Source of the DNA: Ptychodera flava
Lineage: Eukaryota > Hemichordata > Enteropneusta > Ptychoderidae
Direction: 5' to 3'
Assembly (NCBI RefSeq): GCF_041260155.1
Contig: NC_091930.1
Coordinates: 40,833,523 to 40,897,522 of the forward strand
Length of the DNA stretch: 64,000 nucleotides
Made by a program: the position numbers and the translations under genes
The notes under the pieces: model-generated
Databases searched by the model: none
Told to the model about the DNA's origin: nothing
Seen by the model: the letters and a program-made list of their open reading frames with translations, nothing else
Shown here: positions 1 through 11,460 of the stretch, in pieces
Position numbering within the stretch: the stretch's first letter is position 1
How the letters are laid out: each line of letters starts with the position of its first letter

Positions 1-141
1 ATTTAAAGGGAAACAGTTTTGAGTGGAAGCCAACGTTCAGCAGCTGTGGCATTGCATGTATCGTGGCACCCAGGTTTCACTGAGGCGTGCCTTCGTCATC
101 AAAATCGCTTTCGCCGAGTCAAGGGCAATATTAGTCGACAG
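1..141 (+). other. Candidate 5' exon of the NXPE-like gene (ends at a strong donor)
   Basis: The first 141 bases end in CGACAG followed by gtgagtat, a near-consensus splice donor. The next good acceptor in register with a coding exon is at 2260. One frame is open from base 7 to the donor, but I do not recognise the translated peptide, so this may be a non-coding leader exon or unrelated sequence. The exon runs off the left edge of the window. Low confidence without transcript data. Confidence 0.25.
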
Positions 142-897
142 GTGAGTATTTATCCTAAAAAAGGGGAAAATTGTATAATGTTGTCAACTTGAATTTATGG
201 TAAATATTTTTAAAGACAATTTTTCACTTTAAGATATTGAAACCAGGTTCTAGTTCACCAATTTGATACTTTTTTCAATACAAAAAGAAATCGACCAGTA
301 AGTTTCCCAGTGCGAGTCATGACAAATGTTCAGTTGTGCTTTAGACCAAGGAGACGAATATGAACTCCGCAGACAAGGCGACTATATTGGCATCGCATGG
401 AATTTGTAAGAGACCCTTGTTGTCCGTCACCGACGCTCCGATGAAGCCGAGGCGGTGTTTATTTTTAAACTGGTTGGTTGCCTTGCCGTCGAGCTCGGAC
501 ACGCCGTCTCTAAAACAAACTATTGAATAAGTTTAGTCTTTGAGAGCTCGCCACTTCTCACAAAGTTAAATTTGTATAGCAGTGCGTTTTGTCGAAAACC
601 AAATTCATGTCAATAATACGGTACAGTATGAGCATAGGGAGTGTGTTAAAACATTTACTTGGTCTAGCTATATCTAGGCTACAGCGGCATTCGTTGGACC
701 AAGGTACGTGGAGGGCCACGGTCTGTCGTATTTTATATCAATCTCTGAGACTTTGTTCGGCTCAGTTATGTGTGTTCCGACCTACTACATACCACGGTTA
801 TCGTGTGTGGAACTTGCAGCTATAAGGAAACTTTCTCCTATGGGAATTAAGTCTTTTCCATCGTGGGGCCTCTAAGCTATGTACTCTACCTCCAGTA
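142..897. other. Intronic or intergenic sequence, nothing recognised
   Basis: I see only short chance reading frames here and no domain, RNA gene or repeat that I can name. It would be the first part of the leader intron if 1-141 is an exon. Confidence 0.4.
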
Positions 898-1456
898 GGG
901 GCCGTGGATAATTAAAACATGCGCACGGTAAACGAAACTAAGTGCGTTTGGCCTCACCCCCCCCTCCCCTAAACGAAAGTTTGGAAGTGCGAAAATTCAA
1001 CCAAGCCTCATTCTGTATCTGCATCCAACAATCGGTAATTACGTCGCTATGAAATCACTCATACTCTACCGACCGCCCCCCCCCCCGCATACCACCCTAA
1101 AATATAATCAATCTCTGTTCAGCGCCAACTCAACAATGACGCAACCAATAGAATAAAATGAAACTATGTATCCAAAATGATTGTTACGTTATTTTACTCG
1201 TGCACTGATCATCACAAGTAAGCTTATGTCAAAAGAATGCTGGTGTAGCGCCAGTGCCGTACTGCTGGCTTGGTACACGCCAAACAATATAGCGATATTT
1301 TGCGATACACAAAAACGTGTAGCGAGATGTTGCGATGGGAAAACTTGTAGTGCGATTTTTGCGCACGGTAATCGAAATACAGCCAAACCCCCTCCCCCCT
1401 CCCCTAAACACACAAGTTGCGTTTACTGTGCGCATGTTTTATTTATCCACGGCCCC
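898..1456. mobile_element. MITE-like TIR element, family B copy 1
   Basis: This is a 559-bp non-coding element. It starts GGGGCCGTGGATAATTAAAA and ends with the inverted form TTTATTTATCCACGGCCCC. The TIRs extend through the ACATGCGCACGGTAAACG block. The flanks are GTA and TTA, compatible with a decayed 3-bp TTA target duplication as in PIF/Harbinger elements. A second copy in the opposite orientation lies at 59020-59589. Internal poly-C tracts are present. There is no transposase. Confidence 0.75.
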
Positions 1457-1549
1457 TTAAGTCATTTATAGGAAATGCGTATTTTGTTCCCCGATGTCAA
1501 CAGTCTTTGAATGATGTCGTGTCGTGTGGTCAAGGTGGCAGTGTCCTAA

Positions 1550-1826
1550 GGTAGAACGCACCTCAGGGACGGTCGAACTCTCAAACTTTGTACAGTACGG
1601 CAGCTTTATTCTATACCACCTATATGGGGGCTTATTTTGCAGCCCTTTGGGTATGTAAAGCCTTCACCGGCTTTTATGAAAATGGGGGAATGTTATTTTC
1701 CCATAGAGATAACATGGGTGTTTTCATTCTGGATCTTCAAAGAATCTCAGAATAGTTTAAAGTTTGCCTGTGATGAAAACGTGAACAAAAGTTTCAGTCC
1801 CTCTGTTTTTCGAGGCGTAAACTGCC
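1550..1826. mobile_element. MITE-like TIR element, family A copy 1 (TTAA target)
   Basis: It begins GGTAGAACGCACCTCAGGGA and ends TTCGAGGCGTAAACTGCC, with CTAA on the left and TTAA on the right. It abuts copy 2, sharing the TTAA between them. A TTAA target is typical of piggyBac and Kolobok superfamilies. The GG start is unlike the usual piggyBac CCC start, so the superfamily is left open. Confidence 0.65.
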
Positions 1827-1830
1827 TTAA

Positions 1831-2183
1831 GGTAGAACGCGCCTCGGGGACAGATAGGCTGGCTCTCAAATTTCTACAATTTTTTTCTGATCTACTACTT
1901 GTGGGGGCTCATTTTAAAGCTCTTGGAGGAAGGAAGCCTTTCACTGTCTTATTTTTTCGAAAATCCAAAATTTAATTTCCCCCATTGAGTTTACACAGGA
2001 ATGGCGGCCATTTTGAATTTCAAATATCGCAAAATGTTCTGGATAATTTGTTTCGCTAGTTCTAAAATTTGCACGGTTACCTCCGATTTTTATTGCCGAT
2101 TTGGTTAAGAGAACGGTTGAGGGTTTCATTCAGGAAAGTTTGAGCAAAAGTTTAGGTATTTCACTTTCGAGGCGTATACTACC
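1831..2183. mobile_element. MITE-like TIR element, family A copy 2 (TTAA target)
   Basis: This 353-bp element is flanked by TTAA at 1827-1830 and 2184-2187. Its left end is GGTAGAACGCGCCTCGGGGA and its right end is TTCGAGGCGTATACTACC. It resembles 58688-59016 and the outer arms of 6774-9766 along its whole length. It is non-coding. Confidence 0.75.
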
Positions 2184-2287
2184 TTAATGCGACGACTGCT
2201 CAACAACCTGTTATTCCTGACCCAATACTAATTGCCCGCGCGTCATATCTTTCATCACAGGTGCACACAACAACTCCGAGAGAAAGG

Positions 2288-2428
2288 ATGCTGCATATTG
2301 ACAAGATACCAAGCCGGATACTCCGTGGGCTGGCCACGCTTAGCCTTCTGACATTGGTCTTGCTATTTGTCGTGTCTCATTTCTTGAGTCGGCCCAAATG
2401 GCAGAGGCAGCTACCGGGGAAGATAACG
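2288..2428 (+). CDS. NXPE-family protein, N-terminal signal-anchor exon
   Basis: The exon follows an acceptor at 2260 (tcatcacag) and begins with 27 bases of leader before the ATG at 2288. It encodes 47 residues and stops at a donor, ACG followed by gtaaat, in phase 0. The peptide has a short basic N-terminus (DKIPSRILRG) and then a hydrophobic stretch at about residues 15-33 (LATLSLLTLVLLFVVSHFL), which reads as a type II signal anchor of a secretory-pathway protein. Joined to the exon at 9868, also phase 0, the product would be about 545 residues, close to the length of vertebrate NXPE1-4. That exon carries the recognisable family features. The join is inferred from splice sites and phase alone. 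It spans a 7.4 kb intron full of transposon debris. Confidence 0.7.
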
Positions 2429-4627
2429 GTAAATATCCCGTCAACGCCATTTCATCAGTTTTCGGCCATTCTAATGATATAAATAATGCTCAAGGGGAAA
2501 AAACAGTATTTCTTTTGGTTCAAATTCAATCTTTTTATCTGTATCATCGTCTTATCATAGTCGTCTTAAGACTGAACATCGTTTAGAACACTAACATGGC
2601 ACGGTTCAAACATGCCACCTCTCGATTCCTTTGTCTTTCGTTTGTTCTGTGAAATTACGTCCACTCACTTTGAATGCGCAAATGTCAACACCGGCCACTT
2701 TTCAAGAGAACTACTCTGGCGTTTTATTGTCACGGAGAGTGTACATTGACAAGCGGATACGGTGTACTGCTTACCCTTTCACAAGACACGGTGACGTCTC
2801 CGACACCGTTATTACGTGTTGCTCAGTAGAACAACACTTAGGGGATCGCAGTGAAGTGGGTCGGGCCTTTACAACATCGCCGCCTTTCATTCCTCAATTC
2901 AACCATATGGCGTGCATATAATGTAGCTCAGGTGTTACATTGGTCTGGCACCTTCAGACAGGTGGCCTGGCAACAAACAAAAAACAGCAAAAAACGTAAC
3001 ACGGATGACATAGGTACTAAATGTGCTACAGAGATTGGCATATATGTATATGTACATGTATATGTATAAAACATTATTGTTCCAAAAATTTGGCAATACC
3101 GGAAAGGCTCGAGAAGTCATAAATCCAAATTGCCGCCATTATATTGTTTGAAAATATTAAAATTCGGTACATTCGGGCAGTTTTTATTGTTTTAATAAAC
3201 TTACATTACACAAAATTACAAAGGAATGATTTGATTGGGGTTTTTTGCCTTCTATGTCGCTTTCTAAAGATCATACGGTACTTATTAACTTAGTTAAACT
3301 TACGTCGAGGTGTAGCTTTCTGGTTTATCGCCAGGTCAACATTCCACATTGGATCGCTCATAGGACTAGACCGGAGCGCAAGCCGCGACGGCACCCCATT
3401 CTATTCTTTGGAATAGCTACAAAATCTTTGGCGACTCGAAATTTCGTTGGACATGCCTTCCACTTTCTATGTCTGAATTTATCGCGTAAATACCTATTCG
3501 TAGAAATGTCATGAGAGCACGGCATGATCGATCGCGACAGATCGGTCCGTGCACGAAAGCGTCACGGCAAAGTGCAGGAAAAAGTTCCGGTTGATGACGT
3601 AGAACAGGGGTAATTCAGATTGCTTATCCGTCCTCATCTACGTCACACAGGTGGCGATTCTGGCCAGTTCATATGATAGGGATTAAAATCAATACAGATC
3701 GGTATCAGTGAAATGCACGTACAATGCAATCGATAACAGAGGCCAACAAAGGCAATTGTACATCTACAGTATCAATATTTTTGAATGGCGACCCTGAACC
3801 TGCGTCATGTTTGACGCTTGATTTGCGCCATGAGTGGCACAGCGCCAGCCATATGGTGTCGAATCGATGCCAAAATCACGGCGTTTTTACTATTCTGAAT
3901 TCAATATGAATACTCTATCCCGAATTCAATTTTGCAACTAAAATTCTATTCTGAATTCTCTCGAGTTTCTCTATATTCGATTTTAGAGCTCGACTTTCTG
4001 TGTCTCTTTCTACTGTACTTTCTACTACTTTACCTGGTACTTCATCATTTTTGAGTTTCACCATTCAACATTGTATTTTTCACAGTACAATATTATCACT
4101 CTCCATTTTATTCTGCCAAGTTTCATTTTACAATAACTAACATAACGAATTCCCATATTGCTTTGCGGAATGCCATGTTACACTTGCCATGAAGCTTGAA
4201 TCTGATGACTGCATTCGCGCGAGAACAACTCAACCTTGGAGAACTGGAATTTTGCAGATTTGCAATTCGTTGTGTTAGAGCGACCTCTATCGGATGTAGG
4301 TTGACTTTTCATAACTCCCGACTGAGACTCATATTCGGCTGCAGATCTCATTCATTAGATTTTAAGAACCTTATCAATAAAATGATCTGTCCTTAGAAAA
4401 TTCACAAAATCGCCTCTTGCTTCCAGAAAAACTCACGAACCGTGGGGTGTTTCTTTGACGACCTCTTCACTTGTTCGTCAGCATACAACAGCCGTTATGC
4501 CCGGCCTGTGCCAGGTTCATGCTGGGATCAAAGACAGAAACTTTCATCGTTGAAAGTGACACAGCCATTAAGTCATCAAGTCCGAAAGGTTGTTTTGTTG
4601 GCTCTGTCTACACGCCTGAAAAAATAA
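2429..4627. other. NXPE intron, first part, non-coding
   Basis: This is part of the long intron. I see a short alternating TATGTA tract around 3039-3068 and short unrelated open frames only. No gene or named repeat is evident. Confidence 0.5.
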
Positions 4628-5272
4628 CCCTTTGACCGCTGGTTTTTTTCCCACCAAAATTTGAATGCAATATTTTATCAATTTTTGTGAATTTTTCTGT
4701 AATTTTTTTTTCATAATTTTGAACCAAACGGACATCACATTTCATCGGCTACTGTACAGTTTTTTACCAAAATTTTGGCAAAAATCAGAAAAAAAAAATT
4801 GACTGTGATATATTTTAAAGTGACAAAAAAGACCTTTGCGCTTAGAAGGGTTGTAATAATGCGCTGTTCTTTGATCTGTTGGAGTATCGTAGCCTCCCAC
4901 TGTATTATAAAGCCCCTGATCCTGTTGGGTTCCAGCCAAATTTCAACAACCTTCGGCTTCGCCACTCAAGGTGCAAATCAAGGTAACCTCTGGTCGTCCA
5001 GGACTGGCACACAAGTCTAAGTGATAGATTAACCCTTTGAATGCCAAAGTCAATTTTTGTCACCTTTGCAAAATATGATGTACACAATTTTTGATTCAGT
5101 TCCTCGCAACTTTTTCCAGATTTTTTCCCCAAAATATCAATTAAAAACTAAAACCAATGAAAATTTGTGTCCTTTTGATGTAAAATTATCAAAAACATAT
5201 CGAAAAAATAATAATAAATCGGTAAAATGCTCCACTAAAATTTTGGCGGGAAAAATTACAGCTTTCAAAGGG
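4628..5272. mobile_element. piggyBac-like MITE(s) with CCCTTTGA termini
   Basis: The left end CCCTTTGACCGCTGG and the inverted right end CCAGC-like/TCAAAGGG agree over roughly 40 bp, including a shared TTTTCCC(A/G)CCAAAATTT block. A further CCCTTTGAATGCC end preceded by a perfect TTAA lies at 5029-5033, so two elements may be nested or adjacent. The TTAA target and CCC start match piggyBac-type ends. It is non-coding. Confidence 0.5.
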
Positions 5273-5678
5273 TTCAACTATCCCTTTACAGAACTCGCGT
5301 TCCATGCAAGTAAAAGTTGACAGAGCAGCACGAAATATTGCAATGCTGCGAACGATTTTCTTAGTACGCATGTTCAGCCTGAGACATTTCTATAACATTC
5401 CATCGTCAGTTAGTTTGATTTATTTGTATTTTCGATATTTTATTATGCGGTCTTCAGGTTGTACAATAATCGAGATATACGGGAACCTATGCCATGCATA
5501 GTAGCACATCTAGCAAGCGGGAGACCTAATTTTGGATTATCAGACGGTTCTTCATAAATTGACAAGTTTTGACAAGAAAACCAGAAAAAGAAAAGTAAAA
5601 ACACTTGAACTATGCTTACTATGAGCTACTTAAGCATTCCCATGAGTATCAAATAACTACATCTTTATAAGATATATA

Positions 5679-5682
<4 letters not shown>

Positions 5683-5736
<54 letters not shown>

Positions 5737-5748
5737 TTATACATATAT
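5683..5748. repeat. (TA)n microsatellite
   Basis: A near-uninterrupted run of TA dinucleotides of about 60 bp, decaying into TATACATATA at its right edge. It lies in the NXPE intron. Confidence 0.9.
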
Positions 5749-5991
5749 ATAATTATGATTTTTTTTTTCATTTCTAAGGAATCATGCAGGCTACATCTCA
5801 AACACTCCACTTTATTTTAAACAAAATATCCAAAGCTTAAGCATATATGTAAAGCACTGGCCGAATCTGCTCAAGTACTTCTTTTTATTACAAGCGTCAC
5901 AATCGGTCTGCAAACTAAAGAATTGAAGAATGGACATAGAGATTGACGGACAAACACACAGAAGGACATATTTCACAGAGAAGGAAAAGCG

Positions 5992-6066
5992 CTAGACTGG
6001 ACGATCCGTCGCTCGAGGGCGGGGGAGCGTAAAGAGCGCCCTCGAGCGACGGATCATTCAGTCTAG
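5992..6066. mobile_element. Ultra-short foldback element, TAGACTG family copy 1
   Basis: This is a 75-bp hairpin whose arms contain GATCCGTCGCTCGAGGG and its complement around a short G-rich loop. The outer ends read TAGACTGG and CAGTCTA. The adjoining nonamers GAAAAGCGC and GAAAAACAC agree at 7 of 9 bases, a likely decayed target duplication. A sister copy at 13768-13833 has a perfect 9-bp duplication. Confidence 0.75.
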
Positions 6067-7502
6067 AAAAACACTGACATAAGACGTATAGTATGCCTTC
6101 GGCACACAGGAGCCATAAGAGGTAATATAAACAGCTGACAAACGACCCTTATTTTATCCATTTAAAATACGGTGTCGGGTTTGCAACATGCAAACGACAA
6201 TATGTTAACTTATCACGTCAAATTACAAATTCATATGAACAAAAAAAATTCAAAACGGGGAAGATTTGTTTTGATTCTAAATGAGGTCACACCGCGCACT
6301 GACCGTCTACCGAAAATGACAAATAATTGCCACTTTCTATTTGTTGATAAGAAATCTGTGCCAATACGAGAACTCTGGGTCACTTTTGTGGCGGGAAAAT
6401 TGTAGCAAGTACTAGACTCCTTTTGAGGGTTATGGTATAAACAAGATCTATACGTGTGCAACCTGTCTAATTCAGTGAAAATTGAAAAGTTGAGTGTTCC
6501 CCATACAGGTAACACACAGTATAGCCGACTCGTTTAACTTCTAATTTCGATTTACCTGTTTTCTTTAATCCCATACGTTTTAAGATGAACACCCTCTCCA
6601 CCCGGCGACTTTTGTTTTTGGCGCTTTTTGTTTGCAAGTTTGTTGGAAATCCTGAAAAATGTTTAAAACTTTTTTGTTTCGAAGATCATACAATATGTAC
6701 ATTTATTCATACGGTCACGCTCAATTTATGTTCTATGCCAAGAAAACGTTCATCTAGTGTTGCCTTCCGTTAAGGTAGAATGCGTCCCAGGGCAGATATT
6801 CGGACTCTCACGTTCACAATATTTTTTTCATCTACGACTTGTGGACGACTCATTTTGAAACACATGGATCAAATAAATAATAATAATAATAACAATACTT
6901 TATTGCATAACAACACACTTCGGGAAGTGCGGTAGAGCAAAACAATGAAACATTACACACATGTTCAGGTAAGACTGCTGCTGGGGATGAATCTGTAGTG
7001 TAAGAAATATACCTTAAAAGAGGCTTCTTGTCCTCAAAATTCATGATGTACAGGAATTTCTCTCTGTCACTTAAATATTCAAAGTTCTCAAAATGTGATT
7101 TCATACTAGTGAAAAGAGTATTTCTATTATGAACATATTTGTCACACTTAATAATATAATGAAACTCATCTTCTACAGAAGACTTACAAAAAGTACAAAG
7201 TCTCTCATTTAACGGGATTCTTGGGACTGACCTTCTGCCAATCTCAATTTGTAAATTATGATCAGAAATACGAAACTTGGTAATCAATTTCCTGCAATTA
7301 ATATTTGTAATATCCATCAAGTATTCCTCAAACGTACATGAAGTTTTAAATTTTCTGTACGTTCTTAGTTTATTTTTGTCCACACTCTGAGTCCTTACAT
7401 CATTGTGTAAATCATTAATCCATGAGACACGATATCTTTCTTTCAGTTCTCTGTGAACTGTTTTAACAGTAAAATTAATGTTAGGCCAAAAAAAAAAAAA
7501 AA

Positions 7503-9052
7503 AGCTGTTCAACGGGCGGGATGACTTCAAAGTTGGGTAGGTAGGGCGGATCTTTTTTTTTTTTTTTGATTTTTTTTTTTTTTTTTGGTTTTTCTTGAAC
7601 AGAACATATAATATAAACACTTTTTGTGTGTTTCATGCTTTTTCTTAGTCACATAACATATACTGGCTATGTTGTTTAGTACGTTCATGATTTTTTCAAT
7701 TTTTGTTGACATGGGTTGGTTGTCTCAGAACAGCTTCTTTGCCTTCACTTCTACAGTTCAATCTACAGGTGCCGCCAACTTGTAAATTTCATGAATTTCT
7801 CAAAATCATCACAAAACCTGTTTTGAAGGCTGATATACTGATTTTTCTTATTTTTGACCCTGACCTAAAACTTGGAGGGGAAAGTGAGAGCTGTTCGTAA
7901 GTGCCCTTCCACTGGTATACACTGAAAATGTCCCACTGAATTTTGATGCCCACTGCCCTCCGGTATCTACAGTCTGCCCGCTCCCCACTCCCCACAACAA
8001 TTCAAGCTCCCCGCTGCCCTCTCCCTACTACTGAAATTCCCCATTGCCAACTAGATGCCCACTATGCAACCCAGATCGCACAAAACCATGCAAGCAGTTA
8101 GCAGTATACCTTGAAACATTGTTAAGCACGCCGCTTTCCCCTCCCTCTACGTATTTTCCGGTGCCCACTGTCAAAAATTTTCTCTCCGCCCGCTGAAAGT
8201 AATGAAGTTTCTTCCCCGCCTACAGTAAATATCGATATTTTCTCCCCGCCCGCTGATTAGTTTTGAAATCTGCCCGCCCGCTGAAAAACTTTGCACGAAC
8301 ACCTTTTTGCACGAACAGCTTCGTTGGCGGCACCTGAATCTAACGGAGCTAATTTCTGTGTTGGTGTCACCAGCCATATGAGCACGGTGCATTCCAACCA
8401 AAACTCGCGACTCAGAAACTGACGGGTCAGCCCCGGGGATGTCCGGGGTGACGTCGTCGAGCGAGGGAGCGAAATTAGACCATTCGTCCTGTGTCCAAGT
8501 CAAACAAATGTCACAAGGTTGACTCCTTGTGCATTCTCGACAACGGAAACACAAATCATGTCCGTCCTGCAGTGAGAACTGCTGCTTACAATCACACATT
8601 CGATAGGAGAAAGCCATGACGAAAATCGGAACGAGTGATGACTCAAAGAACAATAAAGAATTTTCAAGGAACACTGAAAATACGAACACTAGAAAACATA
8701 GAACTGTACAACCACTCGGACGTGAAATAAACGCCAGTGAAACAATACAGTACAGAGTGTCTATGCTATACGGAACACGTGGCGTAATAGTTTATTTTCC
8801 ACGGCGTATTAACCCTGCCCTTCACCTTGACCAAATGTTTGTGATGCGCTTCCACCTTTACTCTTCAAATCATAGCCTGTATCAATCTCACTCAAGTCAA
8901 TGTCATCGAAAATGTGAAGGTCATTCATCTTACAGACAGATGTTCACTGAATAACATCTCCGCGTTTCTTCAGATTCATAAAGATTTCGGGAAAAAAAAA
9001 AGAAAAATGTGGAGTGGTCCAAATATGGGTCGGTCGGGCCCGTTGAACAGAT
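7503..9052. mobile_element. TIR element inserted into the RT relic
   Basis: The ends are CTGTTCAACGGGC and GCCCGTTGAACAG, a perfect 13-bp inverted repeat, each bordered by homopolymer A or T runs. The insertion splits the RT reading frame, with protein homology resuming on each side. The interior includes short C-rich decayed tandem motifs (CCCCGCCCGCTGA) and a smaller nested element at 7762-8337. I see no transposase. Confidence 0.65.
7762..8337. mobile_element. Innermost nested TIR element with 6-bp target duplication
   Basis: The ends are CAGGTGCCGCCAAC and GTTGGCGGCACCTG, a perfect 14-bp TIR. They are flanked on both sides by AATCTA, immediately adjacent to the TIRs, giving a 6-bp target duplication. 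The body is about 575 bp and rich in CCCGCCCGCTGA-like motifs. Six-base duplications are unusual. Dada elements (6-7 bp) and some hAT elements (5-8 bp) are possible relatives. Confidence 0.7.
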
Positions 9053-9867
9053 AATTTTTTTTTCTCGCCTTACAGATATTTGACCAGATAAATCTCCCAC
9101 TATAATTATCCAGAATATACTGAATATACTCAAACCACTGAGAGTGGTGCTTAGCAGTTGTATATGCAGCACGTCGTAGAATATCATCTGATAAAACCAA
9201 TCTATGCCAATATTTTATCATATGTAGTATAAAAGTGAACTTGAATGGGGTATCTACCCAATTCACCAACAATACCAGCTCGTGGAGCTTGTTTAGAAAC
9301 ACCAAGAAAATACCTGTAAAAGGAAATACTTACATCATTCATAAAATTCTTCTTGTCATTGATTTCGTTTCCACAAATTTCACATCCATAAGTCATAATG
9401 GGTACGATCAAACGATCAAAAAGGTCTAATGCAACTTTGACAGGGAAACCATTATTGTGAGGCATTCCCTTGTATAGGCTAAATAGGGCTTTTGTGGCTT
9501 TTAACTTGAGGTTGCGAAAATTGCCCTTAAATTTACCATTAAGCTTTCAAATGTTTATTTTTTCGCAAATCGAAAATTCGGTTTTTACCTTGTAGAGTTA
9601 CGATAAAGGGATGGCAGCCATTTTGATTTCAAAGTTTGGGTAAATAGTGGGTAATTTGTTTCTCTAGTATCAATGACACTATTTTGATTTCGAAACGAAA
9701 TGGTTCAAATTTTCTTTTAGAAAATTTTAGTTCAAAGCCTAAGTTATAAATCAAAGGTTAACGACCTTAAAATGCTTGACATAGTCGCAGGACGGGGGCT
9801 TGAAACACTTGTCAGCGAACATTCTGACCGATTACCTCCGAGTTTCTCCCGTTTTCTCTTTTTATAG

Positions 9868-11363
9868 TCCTGCCAGATGATATCACACAAGCACTTCGGA
9901 TACGATAGAAACGTCTCGGTGGTGTCGTCAGAAGTTGTGTCGTCTGGCCGCGCTGGCGGGAAAGAACCGCTGTGTAATTCAACAGAGTATCCGTCTTGCT
10001 TCATACTGGACGTCAACGGGCGGGAAATGCTCGCAGAGGGACTGGCGCTACAGGCCTGTCAAGAAACATATTTGACAATCCACGCCGTCCGAGATGACGG
10101 TAGCCACGTAAACTGTGAACCATGGGTCGACATATATGCGAGACTTGTGGGGCCCGATTTGGAGGATTACCCGAAAGCTAAAAGGTTTAATCTCTATTTC
10201 AATAGTGTCAAAGTGGCGTATGCAGGGAATGGAAAGTTCCAAGTCAGAGTACCGCCAATCGAAGGAGGGCGGTATCAACTGGAGATTCTGCTGGTCCACA
10301 AGAGCGACGCCAGAGAAACGCTTCTACGAACGACGCGCATGTTTCGTTGTCTTGATGCTCCCTTGGTGAACACGCCGGTGTTCTTGATGATCCTAGACAC
10401 TGGCTTGTGTGAAGAACCTGAGCCGACTCCGCTCTGCACTGTCGGTGACTCGCCCGGCCGCTGGGTGACTGTGCCCAAAACAGGGTGCGACGGAGGGGTG
10501 TGCGAGGGCGACATCAACGTCCTCTCAAGCAATCGTCGCGTGTGGGCGCCCTACGACTGCCACTTCAAAATATTCGATTCCGAAAGTTTGATGCAGTGCA
10601 TCAGCGGAAAGACAACCCTCCTTCTGGGAGATTCATTGACAGAGGAGATGGCGAATGAAATCTTGCAAATACTCTATTACAATTCTAATTATGGTCTCAG
10701 GGAGAGGGTAGAGTTGAAAACAAACCACATCTGGCTTGGCGTTCCGCGCCTAACATCCTGGCGCAAAATTGAAAAACACACGAAGGTCGGATTCAGTTTC
10801 GTCTTTGGGAGACCACACGGATGTGGATTAGAGTGTTTCACGAGGAAAAATGCAGGAAACCTAACAGCTACCTATAATGTCCCCAGTAAAATAGACTTTC
10901 TTATCGTGATCCCTGGCATCCACGATGCAAGCCCGAGGCATGAGCCTTACTTTAATGTTTTTCAAAAATATAGCAACAACTCCCCATATTTTACGAAAAA
11001 ATGCAATACATCCTTTCCGAGAAGAGCAAAGTGGCATGGCTTAACATTCCGGAGGTCAGCGATCGGGCTCGCTGCGACTTCAACTCGAAACCGAAGCTGG
11101 GCGCCATGAACCGGCTGACGGAGAGTTTCGTGGTACGCCACCCGGATCTCCACTACATTGACTACTTCAGCATGTCGGAGGGCTGTCAGTGTGGCGACTT
11201 GCACAAGGGTATCCGCTACTTCAGGAGAGAGGCAGACAACTCAACCTACAACGGGTTCCTCTCCAGGATGGCCGTCCACATGGCTCTGAGTCTACTGTGT
11301 GAAGACATTAGGTCACCAGAACCCAAGGAGCTGTTGGCTAGGATCTACAGTCACAAGACGTGA
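9868..11363 (+). CDS. NXPE-family PC-esterase-like protein, main terminal exon (one frameshift)
   Basis: The acceptor at 9861-9867 (tttatag) opens a phase-0 exon that continues the signal-anchor exon. Residues about 70-185 of the joined product resemble the NXPE N-terminal beta-sandwich. A cysteine-rich linker follows, then a PC-esterase/GDSL-type domain with the nucleophile block LLLGDSLTEEMANEIL (Ser about residue 303). Near the C-terminus GDLHKG supplies the Asp-x-x-His pair (about 491 and 493). The NXPE family is inferred from this block order, the signal anchor and the length. Its enzymatic activity is poorly characterised in animals. The frame shifts by one base in the six-A run at 10996-11001. 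One additional A would restore about 545 residues ending at the TGA at 11361. This may be a real lesion, a polymorphism or an assembly homopolymer error. The product would be a luminal or extracellular type II membrane protein. Confidence 0.85.
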
Positions 11364-11396
11364 TCTTACTCCATTTTCAGTCACTTATGAAACTAC

Positions 11397-11398
<2 letters not shown>

Positions 11399-11457
<59 letters not shown>
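11399..11457. repeat. (GA)n microsatellite in the NXPE 3' UTR
   Basis: About 29 GA units start 36 bases after the stop codon. A longer GA tract at 51988-52079 also precedes the duplicated copy of the downstream sequence, so the microsatellite is part of the duplicated block. Confidence 0.95.

Positions 11458-11460
<3 letters not shown>

Larger units (their letters stand above)
6861..9540 (-). pseudogene. Non-LTR retrotransposon relic (RT C-terminal region), interrupted
   Basis: Read on the - strand from about 9535 to 9060, the translation shows RT C-terminal features such as LFDRLIVPIMTYGCEICG and SISFYRYFLGVSKQAPRAG. It continues at about 7495-6860 with a cysteine-histidine knuckle, CTFCKSSVEDEFHYIIKC. 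The two parts form one 5'-truncated element whose 3' tail is the (ATT)n run at 6870-6890. A TIR element at about 7503-9052 breaks it in the middle. The catalytic RT motifs lie upstream of what is preserved, so the copy is dead. The clade is uncertain (Jockey/CR1-like region of the tree). Confidence 0.75.
6774..9766. mobile_element. Family A MITE copy 3, split by nested insertions
   Basis: The left portion (6774 to about 6860) starts GGTAGAATGCGTCCCAGG after TTAA at 6770-6773. The right portion (about 9541-9766) ends ACGACC before TTAA at 9767-9770. Both halves align to the left and right parts of 1831-2183, including the CATTTTGA and ATGGCAGCCATTTTGA blocks. About 2.7 kb of retrotransposon-derived sequence separates the halves. 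Confidence 0.6.
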
